Assembly: GCA_905250125.1 (NCBI GenBank)
Contig: CAJNOL010000385.1
Location: 84,402 to 148,401 of the forward strand
DNA length: 64,000 bases
Direction: 5' to 3'
From: Rotaria sordida
Lineage: Eukaryota > Rotifera > Eurotatoria > Philodinida > Philodinidae
The notes under the pieces were generated by a model. It searched no databases, had not been told where the DNA came from, and worked only from the letters and a program-made list of their open reading frames with translations. Position numbers and translations under genes: made by a program. Shown here piece after piece: positions 35,380 to 46,306 of this stretch. Numbering within the stretch: position 1 is the first letter of the stretch; each line of letters opens with the position of its first letter.

Positions 35380-37218
35380 TTGTTGAACATGTCAAACAAG
35401 GACCCGAGGTCAGGTCGTTATCATACTTCTGAAGATGTAATTATGGCTGACAAACGTGATGTTGAATTAACATTTTTGAAGAAAATGAATATGGAATATC
35501 AAAATTTAAATTCTCCAAGTGATACTGATCAAGGTGGTAAACGTGGTCGTACACCAACTGATGATGATTATGAACGTCATGTTACTAGAAAAGGTACTCC
35601 AAAACGTTCAAAATCTATTCAAAAAAATACACGTACATTTATCAATTCGATACGTAGTGCGACAACTACAGATAACAATGATTCAAATTTAAATTTAAGA
35701 ATGGACGATGTGAACTTCCAATCAAGCAACAATAATAATAAGAAGAACATTAACAATGATAATGATTCATCCATTTTTAATTTTTCAAGGAGTGCTATTG
35801 ATTATGCAATTAATCAACACCTACCCCCGATTAAAATTATTTGTGAACCTAAAATAGGTAATCAAAAAGAAGGTGGTGTTATTATTAAAGGTTTAATTAA
35901 ATCGATTGAACATGATTTTAAAGGTGTTAATCCTAGACATAATGATTTAATTGGTTTTGATAGTTGGTATATTGATTTTAAAGGTGATATTTGTTGTATT
36001 ACAAATGATATTGAATTATTTGTTTATCTTTGTGATGATAATCATGTTCCAAGCAAGATTGAAAATACGATTATTTACATTACTAAACCGAGAAACCTAC
36101 CTCCACAGAGGTCGGTGATAATTAAAAATGTTCCTATCTCATCAAGTTTGGATGATATGAAAGTGGAAATTAAGAATAAATTTAAATCTATTTATTTTGT
36201 CGATGAGGTGTTAGGAACCAATAATGGTAGGACAAGATTTATAAGAATTGACTTATTGAACCATTTGGAGTACAAACAGATTCTGAATGCTGGTGTTATT
36301 TGTATTGATGGACAATGTTTGCACGTACATGAATATCTTGCTCCACCTCGAATTATGTTCTGCTCTATGTGTAATCTCCCGGGCCATACAAAAAGAAATT
36401 GTAAGTTATCATATGAACGATGTAAACGTTGTGGTGGTAATAGGAAAACGGGTGAACATAAAGAATGTAAAATAACCTGTCATAATTGTCAGGGTGATCA
36501 TGTTGCTACGGACTTTAGATGTCCCTTGGTTCATTCATATCGTAAAGAACTTATTCAATATCTCCGTCTACATCCAGAAGTATTTCCAAATGATACTCAG
36601 ATCTTTATTCCCTCCAACTTTCGTCAAGAGGGTGGTAAAGTATTAGGTAAACGTATGATGGATAAAAATCAAGATTATTATTATTATAAATCGTCAAAAA
36701 TTAATCCTGTTCCTGTTTGGCCTTCGCTATCATCAAAATCAACTATTTATGAACCTAATGCTAATCTAAATCATCAGAATTTAAATATAAAGGACCAGCT
36801 GAATCTTAATGATTTTTTAGCTCGTATTGAAAAAGATTGCAATGAAGCAAAACAAGAATATGATAGAAGGTTTAATGATACAACAACAAAAATTAATATG
36901 TGTTTAAACCAAGTTCAATCATTAATGAACTGCTTCTCGTCAACAATTCAACGTCAAAATGAAATGATTTACGTATTAAAAACTTCATTAAATGAATGTC
37001 TTGAAATTATTAAAATTACAAATCAAGCATTATGTTTATTATTAGATAAAACCGGTGAACAACAATATAAAGATATGATTCAACAAATATCTGCTATACC
37101 TTTAGAAGATCGACAAACATCTATTAACAAGTTTTTCTCTGCTTATTCACCATTAATTGATGAAATTACAATGAAGATTATGGATGCAACGGAAAAGCTG
37201 CATATTCATAATGGATAA
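35380..37218 (+). CDS. LINE ORF1, gag-like nucleic-acid-binding protein
   Basis: 612 residues. A basic, Ser/Asn-rich N-terminus (1-145) is followed by a folded middle region (about 150-320) and three zinc knuckles: C328-C331-H336-C341 (CX2CX4HX4C), C348-C351-H360-C363, and C367-C370-H374-C381 (CX2CX3HX6C followed by Pro, typical of Jockey/I-type gag). Residues 470-560 look coiled-coil. It should package the element RNA. The stop overlaps the start of ORF2, which is in the +1 frame. Confidence 0.88.
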   Translation: MLNMSNKDPRSGRYHTSEDVIMADKRDVELTFLKKMNMEYQNLNSPSDTDQGGKRGRTPTDDDYERHVTRKGTPKRSKSIQKNTRTFINSIRSATTTDNNDSNLNLRMDDVNFQSSNNNNKKNINNDNDSSIFNFSRSAIDYAINQHLPPIKIICEPKIGNQKEGGVIIKGLIKSIEHDFKGVNPRHNDLIGFDSWYIDFKGDICCITNDIELFVYLCDDNHVPSKIENTIIYITKPRNLPPQRSVIIKNVPISSSLDDMKVEIKNKFKSIYFVDEVLGTNNGRTRFIRIDLLNHLEYKQILNAGVICIDGQCLHVHEYLAPPRIMFCSMCNLPGHTKRNCKLSYERCKRCGGNRKTGEHKECKITCHNCQGDHVATDFRCPLVHSYRKELIQYLRLHPEVFPNDTQIFIPSNFRQEGGKVLGKRMMDKNQDYYYYKSSKINPVPVWPSLSSKSTIYEPNANLNHQNLNIKDQLNLNDFLARIEKDCNEAKQEYDRRFNDTTTKINMCLNQVQSLMNCFSSTIQRQNEMIYVLKTSLNECLEIIKITNQALCLLLDKTGEQQYKDMIQQISAIPLEDRQTSINKFFSAYSPLIDEITMKIMDATEKLHIHNG

Positions 37219-40198
37219 TCCTACATTTAGATATTATATGCCTTATATTGATGATATGCTTATTGATTCATTTATTGGTACTAGTAGAGAAAAACAAGAA
37301 TTAAGACAAATTATTTATGAATGGAATACAAGATCCTGTACAACTGATTTATTTAAAAGATGGACTAAAGGTAAACCAAAAATCATGGACTCTAACCTTA
37401 TTTTTTTACTATACAATGTAAACTCTCTAAGCAGTCATATTGCTGATATGGACATAATCATCTCTAACCATGCACCGAAAGTTTGCATTTTAACAGAAAT
37501 AGGTAAAGCAGCAATGAAAAAGCCCCCACAGTTTCCTGGTTACCACTTGCTAGTACAAGAGGGAACAAATTCATTCGGAGGTGTAGGTTTATTAATTCAT
37601 CACTCTATCAAATATAAAGAAGTAGCTCGAGATTTGAATTTTCTAATGGTTGAAATTGAAACAAAACCTGTACCAACATTAGTAGGTGCTGTTTATGTTC
37701 CACCTGGAACGGTTCCCCCCTTCCATCTGTTTACGAAGTGTAGAAACAAATCTTTTTGTATTTTTGGTGATTTTAATGCGAAACACGAAGATTGGAAATG
37801 TGCAACGAGCAACGTAAGCGGTAACCGTACGGCCACATGGTTAGAGGAAACGGGGAATGAAATGATTATACCAGATAAACCTACCTCACGCAGGTCGGAT
37901 GCCATAATTGATTTTGGCATCACGCATAACGCCATGGGTTGGCAAACAGAAGTATTAGATGAAGGAACCTCTGACCACTTCCCTATACTAATACAATCAC
38001 CACTAAATGTCTCTGAGTCCGCAGTATTTAGGAAAACAAATTGGAATATACTCAAGTTTTTTCTTAATTGTGTATATGAATATTGGCTAGCTCTTGTTTA
38101 CAACTATGATGAACAATTTTTCTTCACTCACTTTTCAGTCTTTTTGCAAAGTCTGTGGGATAGATGTAGTATTTATAAACCAGTTAAACAATATCGGTCG
38201 CCGTGGCCGTATTACCTGGTGATGCTAGCTAAAGAAGTGAATAGAAGTAGACGTCGATACCGACGTAATAAAACTCTTTTTAATCTAAACAATTTTCTTG
38301 AACTGAAAAAAGTTTTTTATGCAGAACGTTCAGAACTGACGAAACAAAAATATGAAAAGAAAATGGAATGGATAAAGAAGGATCAAAATATTTGGAAAAT
38401 TGCAACTCCAATTTTCCACTCATATTCACCACCTTTTTGTGGTCTTAAAGTTTTAGATAGAATAATTCATGATCCTGAGACGATAGTTAATACGCTTGCG
38501 AATCATTATGAGAAACACTTTGCTGAACCACAACATGATGAGAATAATATAGTACATCAAAAATGTATATTGTCTTACGAACAATTAGGTTTTGTGCCTA
38601 ATATTCCACTAGATAATATTTCGATTAATGAAGTTAGTGCCGTATGGAAAAGATTCTCTCCGAAGAAATCTACAGATAGTATCGGTACCTCTGCCTTTCT
38701 ATTGAAAAATCTACCTGAGGCATATGTTAACATTATCACGATTTTATTTAATAAATGTGCATCGAAGGGTGAATTTTTCTCAGCTGCTAAACATGCAAAG
38801 GTGGTCTGTCTTTCAAAAGAAGGACTATACCCTTCACCGGAGAAACTAAGACCCATCTCATTGTTGCCCAATCTAGGCAAATGTTTAGAGAGGATTATAC
38901 ATAACCGTATTCTTAGCTGGTGTAAGAGTATGAATGTTTACATTGATGAACAATCGGGTTTCTCACCTGGTAGGAGACTTCAGACCCGAATCATCTCGCT
39001 CATCGAAGAGCTGAGACTTACGGTTGCAGCTAATAACAGACCAGCAGTAGCAATATTCATTGATTTTATGTCTGCATTCGACAATATGTGGATACCCCAC
39101 CTCATAATGAACTTACAGAAATTACACATGCCGCTCCAACTATTAAAGTGGATCTTTAACTGGTTGAGAGATAGATCTTTTTATATTTGTCATGGTGATC
39201 AGGAATCGCGATTAGTTGTGATGAAGAAAGGTGCGCCCCAGGGTTCAGTAATTGCGGCGACTCTATTTCGACTGCACATGCACTTTATTACTTCTTACTT
39301 TGACAATATAGTAATACATTTATTTGCTGATGATTTAGCACTGATTCTCAGTGGCTCTCTTGAGAAAAAACTTTCTCAGAACGTGATGGAATTAGAGCAA
39401 AGAGCAGCTAGTGTCCTTAAACAACTTGACTATTTTTCGAAGGATATAATTCTACCGGTCAATGTTGCGAAAACTAAGGCTGTACTTATTCACAGTGTTG
39501 TTGCACCTCCTTATCCTAGATTGTGGTTTAACTCACAAGAAATAAAATTTGTTGATAGATTTAAGTATCTAGGAGTATATATCTCAGTTAAATTAGGTTG
39601 GGATAAGTACATCAACGAAAGATTAAAGACCATCACCAAAGTTCATAATGCAATGAAGATAATCTTTAGAACTATTAATAAGAAAGAAATAAAAATTCGC
39701 AAGAAAATTTTTTATGCGTATGCACTCCCGCATTATATATGGCTCTTTACAACCTGGTTCTTCTTTACGGAGAATCAGAAAGAGAAGATTGAACATAAAT
39801 TTTGTACCGGACTGAGAATTGTTTATGGAATGTATAATTGGGATGATCTTACAACATTAGTTATAACGAGAGAGAAATCTATATATGATTTTCTTTTTGT
39901 ATATTGGAGGAAATTTGTGTGTCACCTGATGTCATCACCTGATGCTCTTGCATTTCAACAAAGTTTGAACGCCTATCTGTTATTAACGGATGTAAATAAA
40001 TGCTGGACGAGGGAACTGGGGTTTAGAATGAACAGTAGATTCTATAACAGATTAGTGAGGCAAGTGAAGAACTGTCTCATGGAATGGGCTGCATTCGATT
40101 GTGTCCATATTAAACAATATGACTGCTTTAGAACTTCCACAAATGTATTGAACACATTTGTTTTTAAATTTTTTCTATCATCCTCCCCTGAGATTTGA
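37184..40198 (+). CDS. LINE ORF2, endonuclease-reverse transcriptase
   Basis: 1004 codons from 37184. The Met at 37211, 3 bp before the ORF1 stop codon begins, may be the real start by reinitiation. Residues 65-275 are an APE-type endonuclease (NVNSL, T-E-I, VYVPPG, GDFN at 195-198, SDH at 263-265). Reverse transcriptase runs from about 540 to 820, with the palm motifs IDFMSAFD, GAPQGS and FADD (714-717). No RNase H domain and no C-terminal CCHC were seen. All catalytic residues expected are present, so the protein could carry out target-primed reverse transcription. Confidence 0.92.
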   Translation: MQRKSCIFIMDNPTFRYYMPYIDDMLIDSFIGTSREKQELRQIIYEWNTRSCTTDLFKRWTKGKPKIMDSNLIFLLYNVNSLSSHIADMDIIISNHAPKVCILTEIGKAAMKKPPQFPGYHLLVQEGTNSFGGVGLLIHHSIKYKEVARDLNFLMVEIETKPVPTLVGAVYVPPGTVPPFHLFTKCRNKSFCIFGDFNAKHEDWKCATSNVSGNRTATWLEETGNEMIIPDKPTSRRSDAIIDFGITHNAMGWQTEVLDEGTSDHFPILIQSPLNVSESAVFRKTNWNILKFFLNCVYEYWLALVYNYDEQFFFTHFSVFLQSLWDRCSIYKPVKQYRSPWPYYLVMLAKEVNRSRRRYRRNKTLFNLNNFLELKKVFYAERSELTKQKYEKKMEWIKKDQNIWKIATPIFHSYSPPFCGLKVLDRIIHDPETIVNTLANHYEKHFAEPQHDENNIVHQKCILSYEQLGFVPNIPLDNISINEVSAVWKRFSPKKSTDSIGTSAFLLKNLPEAYVNIITILFNKCASKGEFFSAAKHAKVVCLSKEGLYPSPEKLRPISLLPNLGKCLERIIHNRILSWCKSMNVYIDEQSGFSPGRRLQTRIISLIEELRLTVAANNRPAVAIFIDFMSAFDNMWIPHLIMNLQKLHMPLQLLKWIFNWLRDRSFYICHGDQESRLVVMKKGAPQGSVIAATLFRLHMHFITSYFDNIVIHLFADDLALILSGSLEKKLSQNVMELEQRAASVLKQLDYFSKDIILPVNVAKTKAVLIHSVVAPPYPRLWFNSQEIKFVDRFKYLGVYISVKLGWDKYINERLKTITKVHNAMKIIFRTINKKEIKIRKKIFYAYALPHYIWLFTTWFFFTENQKEKIEHKFCTGLRIVYGMYNWDDLTTLVITREKSIYDFLFVYWRKFVCHLMSSPDALAFQQSLNAYLLLTDVNKCWTRELGFRMNSRFYNRLVRQVKNCLMEWAAFDCVHIKQYDCFRTSTNVLNTFVFKFFLSSSPEI

Positions 40199-40782
40199 TT
40201 TGTTTCTTTCTTTCTTTCTCTACATGTAACCAGAAATGTTTTCTCTAGGCATTGTAATCTCACTTTTTGCTTACTTTTCATATTTACTGTTCGTGTTCTC
40301 TTTCTCTTCTTTCTCATTTTTATGTTACTTATTTTTTTTCTTTTTCCTCCTTAAACACATTGTGAACCAAAACATTTATATGGCACAATAAATATATATG
40401 TTAAAAAAAAAAAAAAAAAAGACCGATCGTTTCTTTGTCACTTTCGTTCATTCAGGATCGTGTCAATAATCCATATTACAGTTATATTGTGAATTCTTTT
40501 TTTATAATCTTTCGCACTTGTCAGAAAACTGATCAGATTTAAAGCAAAAACATTAATGAAATTTTGAATGAAGCTTCCCAATGGTTTTCCAGTCTAGACA
40601 ATATTTGCTCATCAACCTTTTGTATCAAATGATGAAAAAGTTTAATATAATTTCGTACGCAGGTTTGTTTTTCTTTGGAACTAATGCCGGAGTTATTTTA
40701 AAAGTACCAACGACCATTTTTTGAAAAATTTTTCAACGGTTCAAGCAATAGAGGTCAGGTTACCACCGTTAGAAAAAACAAA

Positions 40783-41175
40783 GTGTGGGACGTCAATCTA
40801 TATAAAATTCATTAGGTTTACGGATTTTTTGTATAGTTGTTTGCAGTCTGATATCTTATTTATCGTCTATTTTCATGAGTTTTCATGACAAGTTAACATC
40901 AAATCAGACCAAAATGTAGGCCAAATCGTCCTGTATTTGTGCTAAAATTTTCAAATCATTGCGTTTTATTCTTGATTTTTTCCTTACGCTTTGATGTTAA
41001 AATATGAAAATTTTAGCACAAATGCAGGATGATTTGGCCTACATTTTGGTCTGATTTGATGTTAACTTGTTATAAAAACTCATGAAAATAGACGACAAAT
41101 AAGATATCAGGCTGTAAACAACTATACAAAAAGTCCGTAAATCTAATGAATTTTATATAGATCGACGTCCCACAC
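40783..41175. mobile_element. Foldback element with GTGTGGG ends
   Basis: The left arm starts GTGTGGGACGTCAATC and the right arm ends with its complement (GACGTCCCACAC). Arms of about 175 bp pair nearly perfectly (40783-40960 and 41000-41175). The inner block TCAAATCAGACCAAAATGTA is related to the 8865 foldback. Confidence 0.8.
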
Positions 41176-41183
41176 CTTGAGGA

Positions 41184-41246
41184 TGTCGGTGGGGGTGGGG
41201 GTGTGTGTATGAATCTTCTATTCAGCCACACCCACACTTATACCCT
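41184..41246. repeat. Telomere-like hairpin directly after a foldback
   Basis: GGATGTCGGTGGGGGTGGGG, loop AATCTTCTATTC, then AGCCACACCCACACTTATAC. It starts within 10 bp of the end of the 40783 foldback. A short TA run follows near 41312. Confidence 0.7.
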
Positions 41247-41665
41247 GACTGTCATTGATTCAATCATCCAGGAGCAAACAGCTACCATCACTGACACACA
41301 CACCGACTCTGAATATATATATATATATCATGTATTTTAGCTGTGAAACGTATTTTAAAAATTTTTGCTGGGAACTTGGAAGTACCCTTTCCGGAAAATT
41401 AGATCATCATACTCAGTTTTTTGTGCTCTTTGAAATGATGTATTCTTTATGAGACTATCATGAAATAAAAATTTTCAGACCAGTTGATATGATCTATGTC
41501 GTCCAGTACGATTTGTTATGCTGATTTCGAATATCACATGCATTTTATTTTGAAAATGAAATCTTGATAGTCAAAATTTCCAAGTACGTGCTCATTTTTT
41601 ATTATCTTACTCATAATATCGGAAAAGTTGATTTTCAAAATAATAAATTCTAATTTTTTTAAATT

Positions 41666-41745
41666 GGAGGGTGTGGGTGTGTTTGTGAATTATCTGGTCA
41701 TCAATACCCATACTCCACCAACACAACATCCCACATCCACACTCT
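41666..41745. repeat. Telomere-like hairpin
   Basis: GGAGGGTGTGGGTGTGTTTG, loop, then CCCATACTCCACC and CCCACATCCACACTC. Confidence 0.7.
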
Positions 41746-42087
41746 CTCAGATTCGGGCCTGCCACAGTCGAAAAACTTTTAGTTGATTTTGAGGAAACGG
41801 CTGATTCGATCAGTTTTCGGTAGGAAAACATTTTACTGGCTGATTTCCTAGCATGAAGAAGTCCTATTGGTTAGAACTCAGACTAGAAAAGCACCTGATT
41901 GGTTGATTTTGTGCATGAAGATATGTTATTGGCTAAAGCCCTAATAAGAAAACATGTGATTATGTAAACTTTCCCTATGCTAAAATTCTGCTGTTCAATT
42001 TTTTGATCACTCAGACACTGAGCAAACCTATCAGCAATTTCCGTTTGCTATATCCATTCTATCTGAATTGAGAATAGTTGTCGCAAA

Positions 42088-42602
42088 AGCGTTTGAAAAA
42101 AATTCTTGATAATAACGTTTCTTATTATGCGTTCTATATATTTGTTCCAGGCTACACGTTCGTATAATCAATCCCCTTTCCTTGATTTTTCTGGCCTAAA
42201 ATTTTCGAAGCCGAATACGACCTAAAATAGCTGATACATGCGTCTCAGACTTCATAATGGCTTCAAAATGCTTGAAAACAGTCTTGGTGATAGAATTTAT
42301 CATTGAGGATTCGATGGAGATCTTTGCAGGCTGTATAATGGTATATATACTACTTTTCTTCATTTTGCTGGTCAAAATTTCTGGAGCGCATATACTACCT
42401 TAAATAGTAATTTCATCTTGATGGTTTCTCATTCGCTTCTATAGGGCTTCTATGCTTCATTAGGCCATATTGGCTTTCGGAAAACTTTGGGCAGTAAAAT
42501 CAAGAAAAGGGAGTCATACAAGCATGTAGCTGGAAAAAAACTACATAGGATCCCTAATAAGAAATGTTATTATCAAGACTTTTTTCAAACACTTATGAAA
42601 TC
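42088..42602. mobile_element. Diverged foldback element
   Basis: GTTTGAAAAAAATTCTTGAT with ATAATAACGTTTCTTATTA at the left pairs with TAATAAGAAATGTTATTATC and TTTTTTCAAAC at the right. Inner matches (CCCTTTTCTTGATTTT and its complement) continue with more differences. No ORF. Older than the other foldbacks. Confidence 0.65.
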
Positions 42603-43548
42603 ATCATGAAGATCAAAGTTGCATGATATACCTAAAATATACATACAAACACTATTTGTTCACCATGGGTTAAGTCTTCGTATACTATTTCTAAATGATT
42701 CATATATGAATTTGTGTACCACGATTTACTCTTACAAATGTGACTATTTAAAGTAATTTTATCAGAAAACTGGAAATAGGCCGATTTACATTCTTATGCG
42801 CATGCGCTCTCGTCCTATCCACTGAAGATGATACATTTATTTAGCCATCATAATTGAATATATCTTGTAATTGATTTCCTTTTCAGAAGACTATTAATAG
42901 ACAAAGAATGTCACTCTACCAGTTAGTGATTTTCATAGATAAAGGGAAATAAGTGTGCTTGTGTACTTCTTTGTACATCTTGTTACTTTCGTACTTCTGA
43001 AGTACAGAGGTGCTATTGTCCCTCTTTGTTCATAGAACTTATAATGATCTGTGCAATATACGAAAGTATATCCAAACAGACAAAACAAAAAACTAAATAG
43101 ATTTGTGCGCTTTTTACTCTAATAATGTAATTACCAGAAGTTCCACATTCCATAATGACCCAATAAGAAAGAACTAGCAAATTTTAACTGTATTAGTCAT
43201 CACTTCAAAAATAATTGAAATTGGCCCGAAGTAGATCAAAGAACGTCAAAGTATCTCAAACTACTATTAAGAAAATCAAATTCATATGACGTTACATATG
43301 AATTTTGATGAAATCGAATAAGTTTCTGGAAATGAAATGCCTTTACAGAAAACCAAATAGTATAAGGTGAACAACCCAGATATTCAAAAAAATATGACCT
43401 CTCCTTATTCTCTCGTAAGTCATAGAATTCTGAAGTGATACGCATTGGTTAGGATAACGGTGAATATACCAATACAGAGCACATCGTTTGCGTCTGGATC
43501 AGGGCAGTTAGAGAGGCGGAAAGTGTAATCCATGACTAAGGATCGGAG

Positions 43549-43612
43549 AGTGTGGGTATGAATGTGAGAGAATGGGACATGATACTCATGTTTACAGCCA
43601 CATCCACACCTC
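43549..43612. repeat. Telomere-like hairpin just upstream of the TIR pseudogene
   Basis: AGAGTGTGGGTATGAATGTG, loop, then ACAGCCACATCCACACCTC. It lies in what was probably an intron of the TIR gene, about 100 bp before the exon acceptor at 43710. Confidence 0.65.
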
Positions 43613-43710
43613 GCTGTGAAAGACTTGTGGCTCTACTGAAAGATCTTTTTGTTTTTTGGAAAAATGTTCGAAAAAGACCTGTGACTGAAAAGATTCGTTT
43701 TTCCTTTTAG

Positions 43711-46149
43711 TTTTTGGGAAAATATCAGAAACAGTAACGCCGTCACATCAAGAGAAGAAGCATATATTCTTTGCCTATGCAGAAAAAGATGAATCTGGTG
43801 TAAGAGTGGCTGAACAACTGAAGAATCATTTCAACCAGCGACGATTGAGAGTTTACCATCCTAGAAAAAATTAAGACATCAATACTAAAATTGCAAATGG
43901 TATTGAAAATGCTGCTGTGGTGTTAGTTTTTCCATCTTACTCATTACAAATATCAAAAAGTAGATCGAAACTATTGAATTACGCTGCTCAAACTAAAACT
44001 TCGATTCTAAATATTAAGATTTGTGAAGATTTTCAACCTACAGATTGGTTAGGTGCTATTTTAGCTACTACAAAGAGTTGCTCAACTGATTTTGATGAAG
44101 TTATGAAATCCTTGATTTCTATGGGAGTCAAAACTAACAATCTTGTTCTTGAAAGAGATGAAAAGAATGAACCACAACCAATAGAAAAGCATCTATTTTA
44201 TGGTTGAACTAGATCGGGGGATGTGATCGCTACTTATCATCAGTTTGGTCAAGAGTTTCCGATGGAATTTGAGGCTTTTAATGAATTGAATTGAAAGATA
44301 TACTAATATCTAAGTTATATATTTCCATTAGTTTTTGGGTTTGGAACAAGGCAGAGTATTTGGTCAAGGAGATGATAAAATTGGAGCTTTTACTCTTGCT
44401 GGTCAATACAAGCTTGAAGATGGCTGTGGTGATATCAATATGCATAAGCAATATGTTGGAAAACATTCCGTTATATATCGAGGAAAGATTTCTTTCGAAG
44501 GAATGACATGTGTGATAGAAGGCTACTGGGAAATAGGCAACATGTATGATAGCTTTTCCATCTATCGGACTCTTTCAGAGCCATATACAACAGAAATGGA
44601 AAAGATACCACCATCAAAAGCTTCACGAAGACAAGGAAGTAAAGTTATGATTTCCTATTGTCCATGTCAATATGATTTGGCTCAAAAGATAGCTGAAGGA
44701 TTGATTGCTAAAGGTATTCCAGCTGTTTGCCCACCACTACGAATGCATGAGATGATTAAAATAGCAGCTGAAGAAGCAAGAGTTGTTATACCATTAACGA
44801 GTGAGGCATATGAAGCATCTAATATTTCAAAGTATGTTCTTTCTTATGTGGATGAAGTTAGTATTCCTATAGTTCCCGTAAAGGCGCAAGATCGTTATTC
44901 TCAAAGTGGTTGGCTTGGTGTAATTTGCGCTGGTGCATTATGGACGAGGATAACGAATGCAAATGACATTGAGAAAAGACTTGATAATCTTATAGGACAA
45001 TTGCATCCATATATCAGCGATGCTTTTGATGACGAGCAACGTCTAGCTACTCTTGCTCAAGGTTATCATATGCAGTGGGGAAAGAAGTTTGATATGTTTG
45101 CTATGACAAATGGATATATTGCTGGTCAAGGAGATGATGAAGTCGGTGGTTTTGTAATCAATGGGAAATATACTTGTTTATCAGATAAAGAAGATTTTGA
45201 ATTCCAGTTTAAAAAGCATTATATCGGACAACACGATGTTCAATACTCTGGAACTATAACTCATAATTAATCTCAATTCTTCTTTGATGGAAAATGGCAT
45301 CTAGATGATTTATCTGACAGCTTCCATTTAGAAGTTCCTCGTAATCAATCATCAGGACCTAAAGGTTTGCATATCATGTTAAGTTATCAATGGAATAATC
45401 AAGAGCTTGTTAAATGAGTAGCAGATATGCTCAAACAAAGGAATATTCATATTTGGTTTGATATTGCTGGAGATATGAAAGGAAATATCAATACTGCTAT
45501 GGCTAATGGTGTTGAAGGCGCTGCGATGGTTATTTGTTTCGATACTATTGCTTATAGCAAAAGCATTAATTGACAAAAAGAATTTACATATGCTTCTCAA
45601 TTAAAAAAGAATATTGTTCCTGTTCTTCTTGAAAATGATAAGAAATTCCAAAATACATGGTTAGGGATGATAACAGCTTCCTTAAATGGAATCAATATGC
45701 AAGATGATAATCAATTCAACTCCATTGTCGATACTCTTGTACAACGAATTAATACAGCTCTTGAAGAGAAAAAAGATGAAGAATCTAATCGATCTCAAGT
45801 CATTGCAAGGTTCGAAGGTGATGCTGTAAGAGGGAAATATTATCAATGTCATCGAGCTTTTGATATGTCCTTTGATTTCTTTAGCTTAAGAGAAGGAAGA
45901 GTTTCACGTCAAGGAAATTATGAAATTGGACCTTTCACAATGGCTGGAAATTATGATAACGAAGGAAAAGTTTCGTTCACAAAGCAATACGTTGGACAAC
46001 ATGCTGTTGAATACAATGGAAATATCTATTGCGATAACTTGGGAGGATTTAAGATTCAAGGAAACTGGAGTATTGGGGACCTAACAGACGAATTATATCT
46101 GGAAAGCATCAATGCTTCCAAGTGTAATACACTGACTGAAAACATTTAA
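43711..46149 (+). pseudogene. Decayed TIR / beta-module repeat protein
   Basis: Three TIR-like domains (about 43760-44110, 44640-45010, 45370-45780) alternate with a roughly 90-residue beta-rich module (44335-44570, 45060-45350, 45800-46110) marked by GQGDDEVG-F---G-Y, KQYVGQH-V-Y-G and I-G-W. The frame from 44335 to 46149 is unbroken except for three nonsense codons (TAA 45268, TGA 45415, TGA 45571). The first TIR has TAA at 43872 and TGA at 44205. Exons seem to begin after TTTTAG (43710) and ATTAG (44331), each followed by TTTTTGGG. The third TIR keeps a Glu in the SIN-QKEF segment, where catalytic NADase TIRs carry it; the second does not. Conservation is so high that loss must be recent, or a paralog is intact elsewhere. 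Possible roles in innate immunity or NAD cleavage are inference. Confidence 0.72.
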
Positions 46150-46206
46150 TTATTCGTAACAACAAATAAATCATTTAAACTCTTTGTCATTCTTTCTTTT
46201 ACCCGA

Positions 46207-46306
46207 ATTCGGGTGTAGATGTGAGTATAGGTGGGGATATGAGTGCGGGTGCGGGTGTACATGTGGCTGTGAGTGTTGTCTTCTCTTCATTCACACCCAC
46301 ACCTAT
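46207..46306. repeat. Telomere-like hairpin
   Basis: A 60-bp G arm (GGGTGTAGATGTGAGTATAG onward, with GCGGGTGCGGGTGTAC), loop TTGTCTTCTCTTCATT, then CACACCCACACCTATCC. It sits 60 bp beyond the end of the TIR pseudogene. Confidence 0.75.

Larger units (their letters stand above)
35206..40434 (+). mobile_element. Full-length non-LTR retrotransposon (LINE) with target duplications
   Basis: The element body is 35220-40420 (5.2 kb), ending in an 18-bp poly(A). It lies between identical 14-bp copies of GACCGATCGTTTCT (35206-35219 and 40421-40434). It has a short 5' UTR (35220-35379), two intact overlapping ORFs and a pyrimidine-rich 3' UTR. The perfect duplications, intact ORFs and intact tail indicate a recent insertion, possibly of an active copy. 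The three gag knuckles plus an AP-type endonuclease place it in the Jockey/I/R1-like part of the LINE tree. The clade is inferred. Confidence 0.92.

Noticed and set aside
37693-38055. Antisense ORFs within LINE ORF2 (also 38575-38880)
   Set aside because: Shadows of the long, motif-bearing sense ORF.
43872-45573. Stop codons reassigned or read through (TAA/TGA in the TIR gene, TGA in the tetraspan ORF and the CBP remnant)
   Set aside because: Intact genes in the window end normally at TAA, TGA or TAG. Stops cluster only in copies that also have frameshifts or missing parts, and both TAA and TGA are involved. Ordinary decay explains this better.
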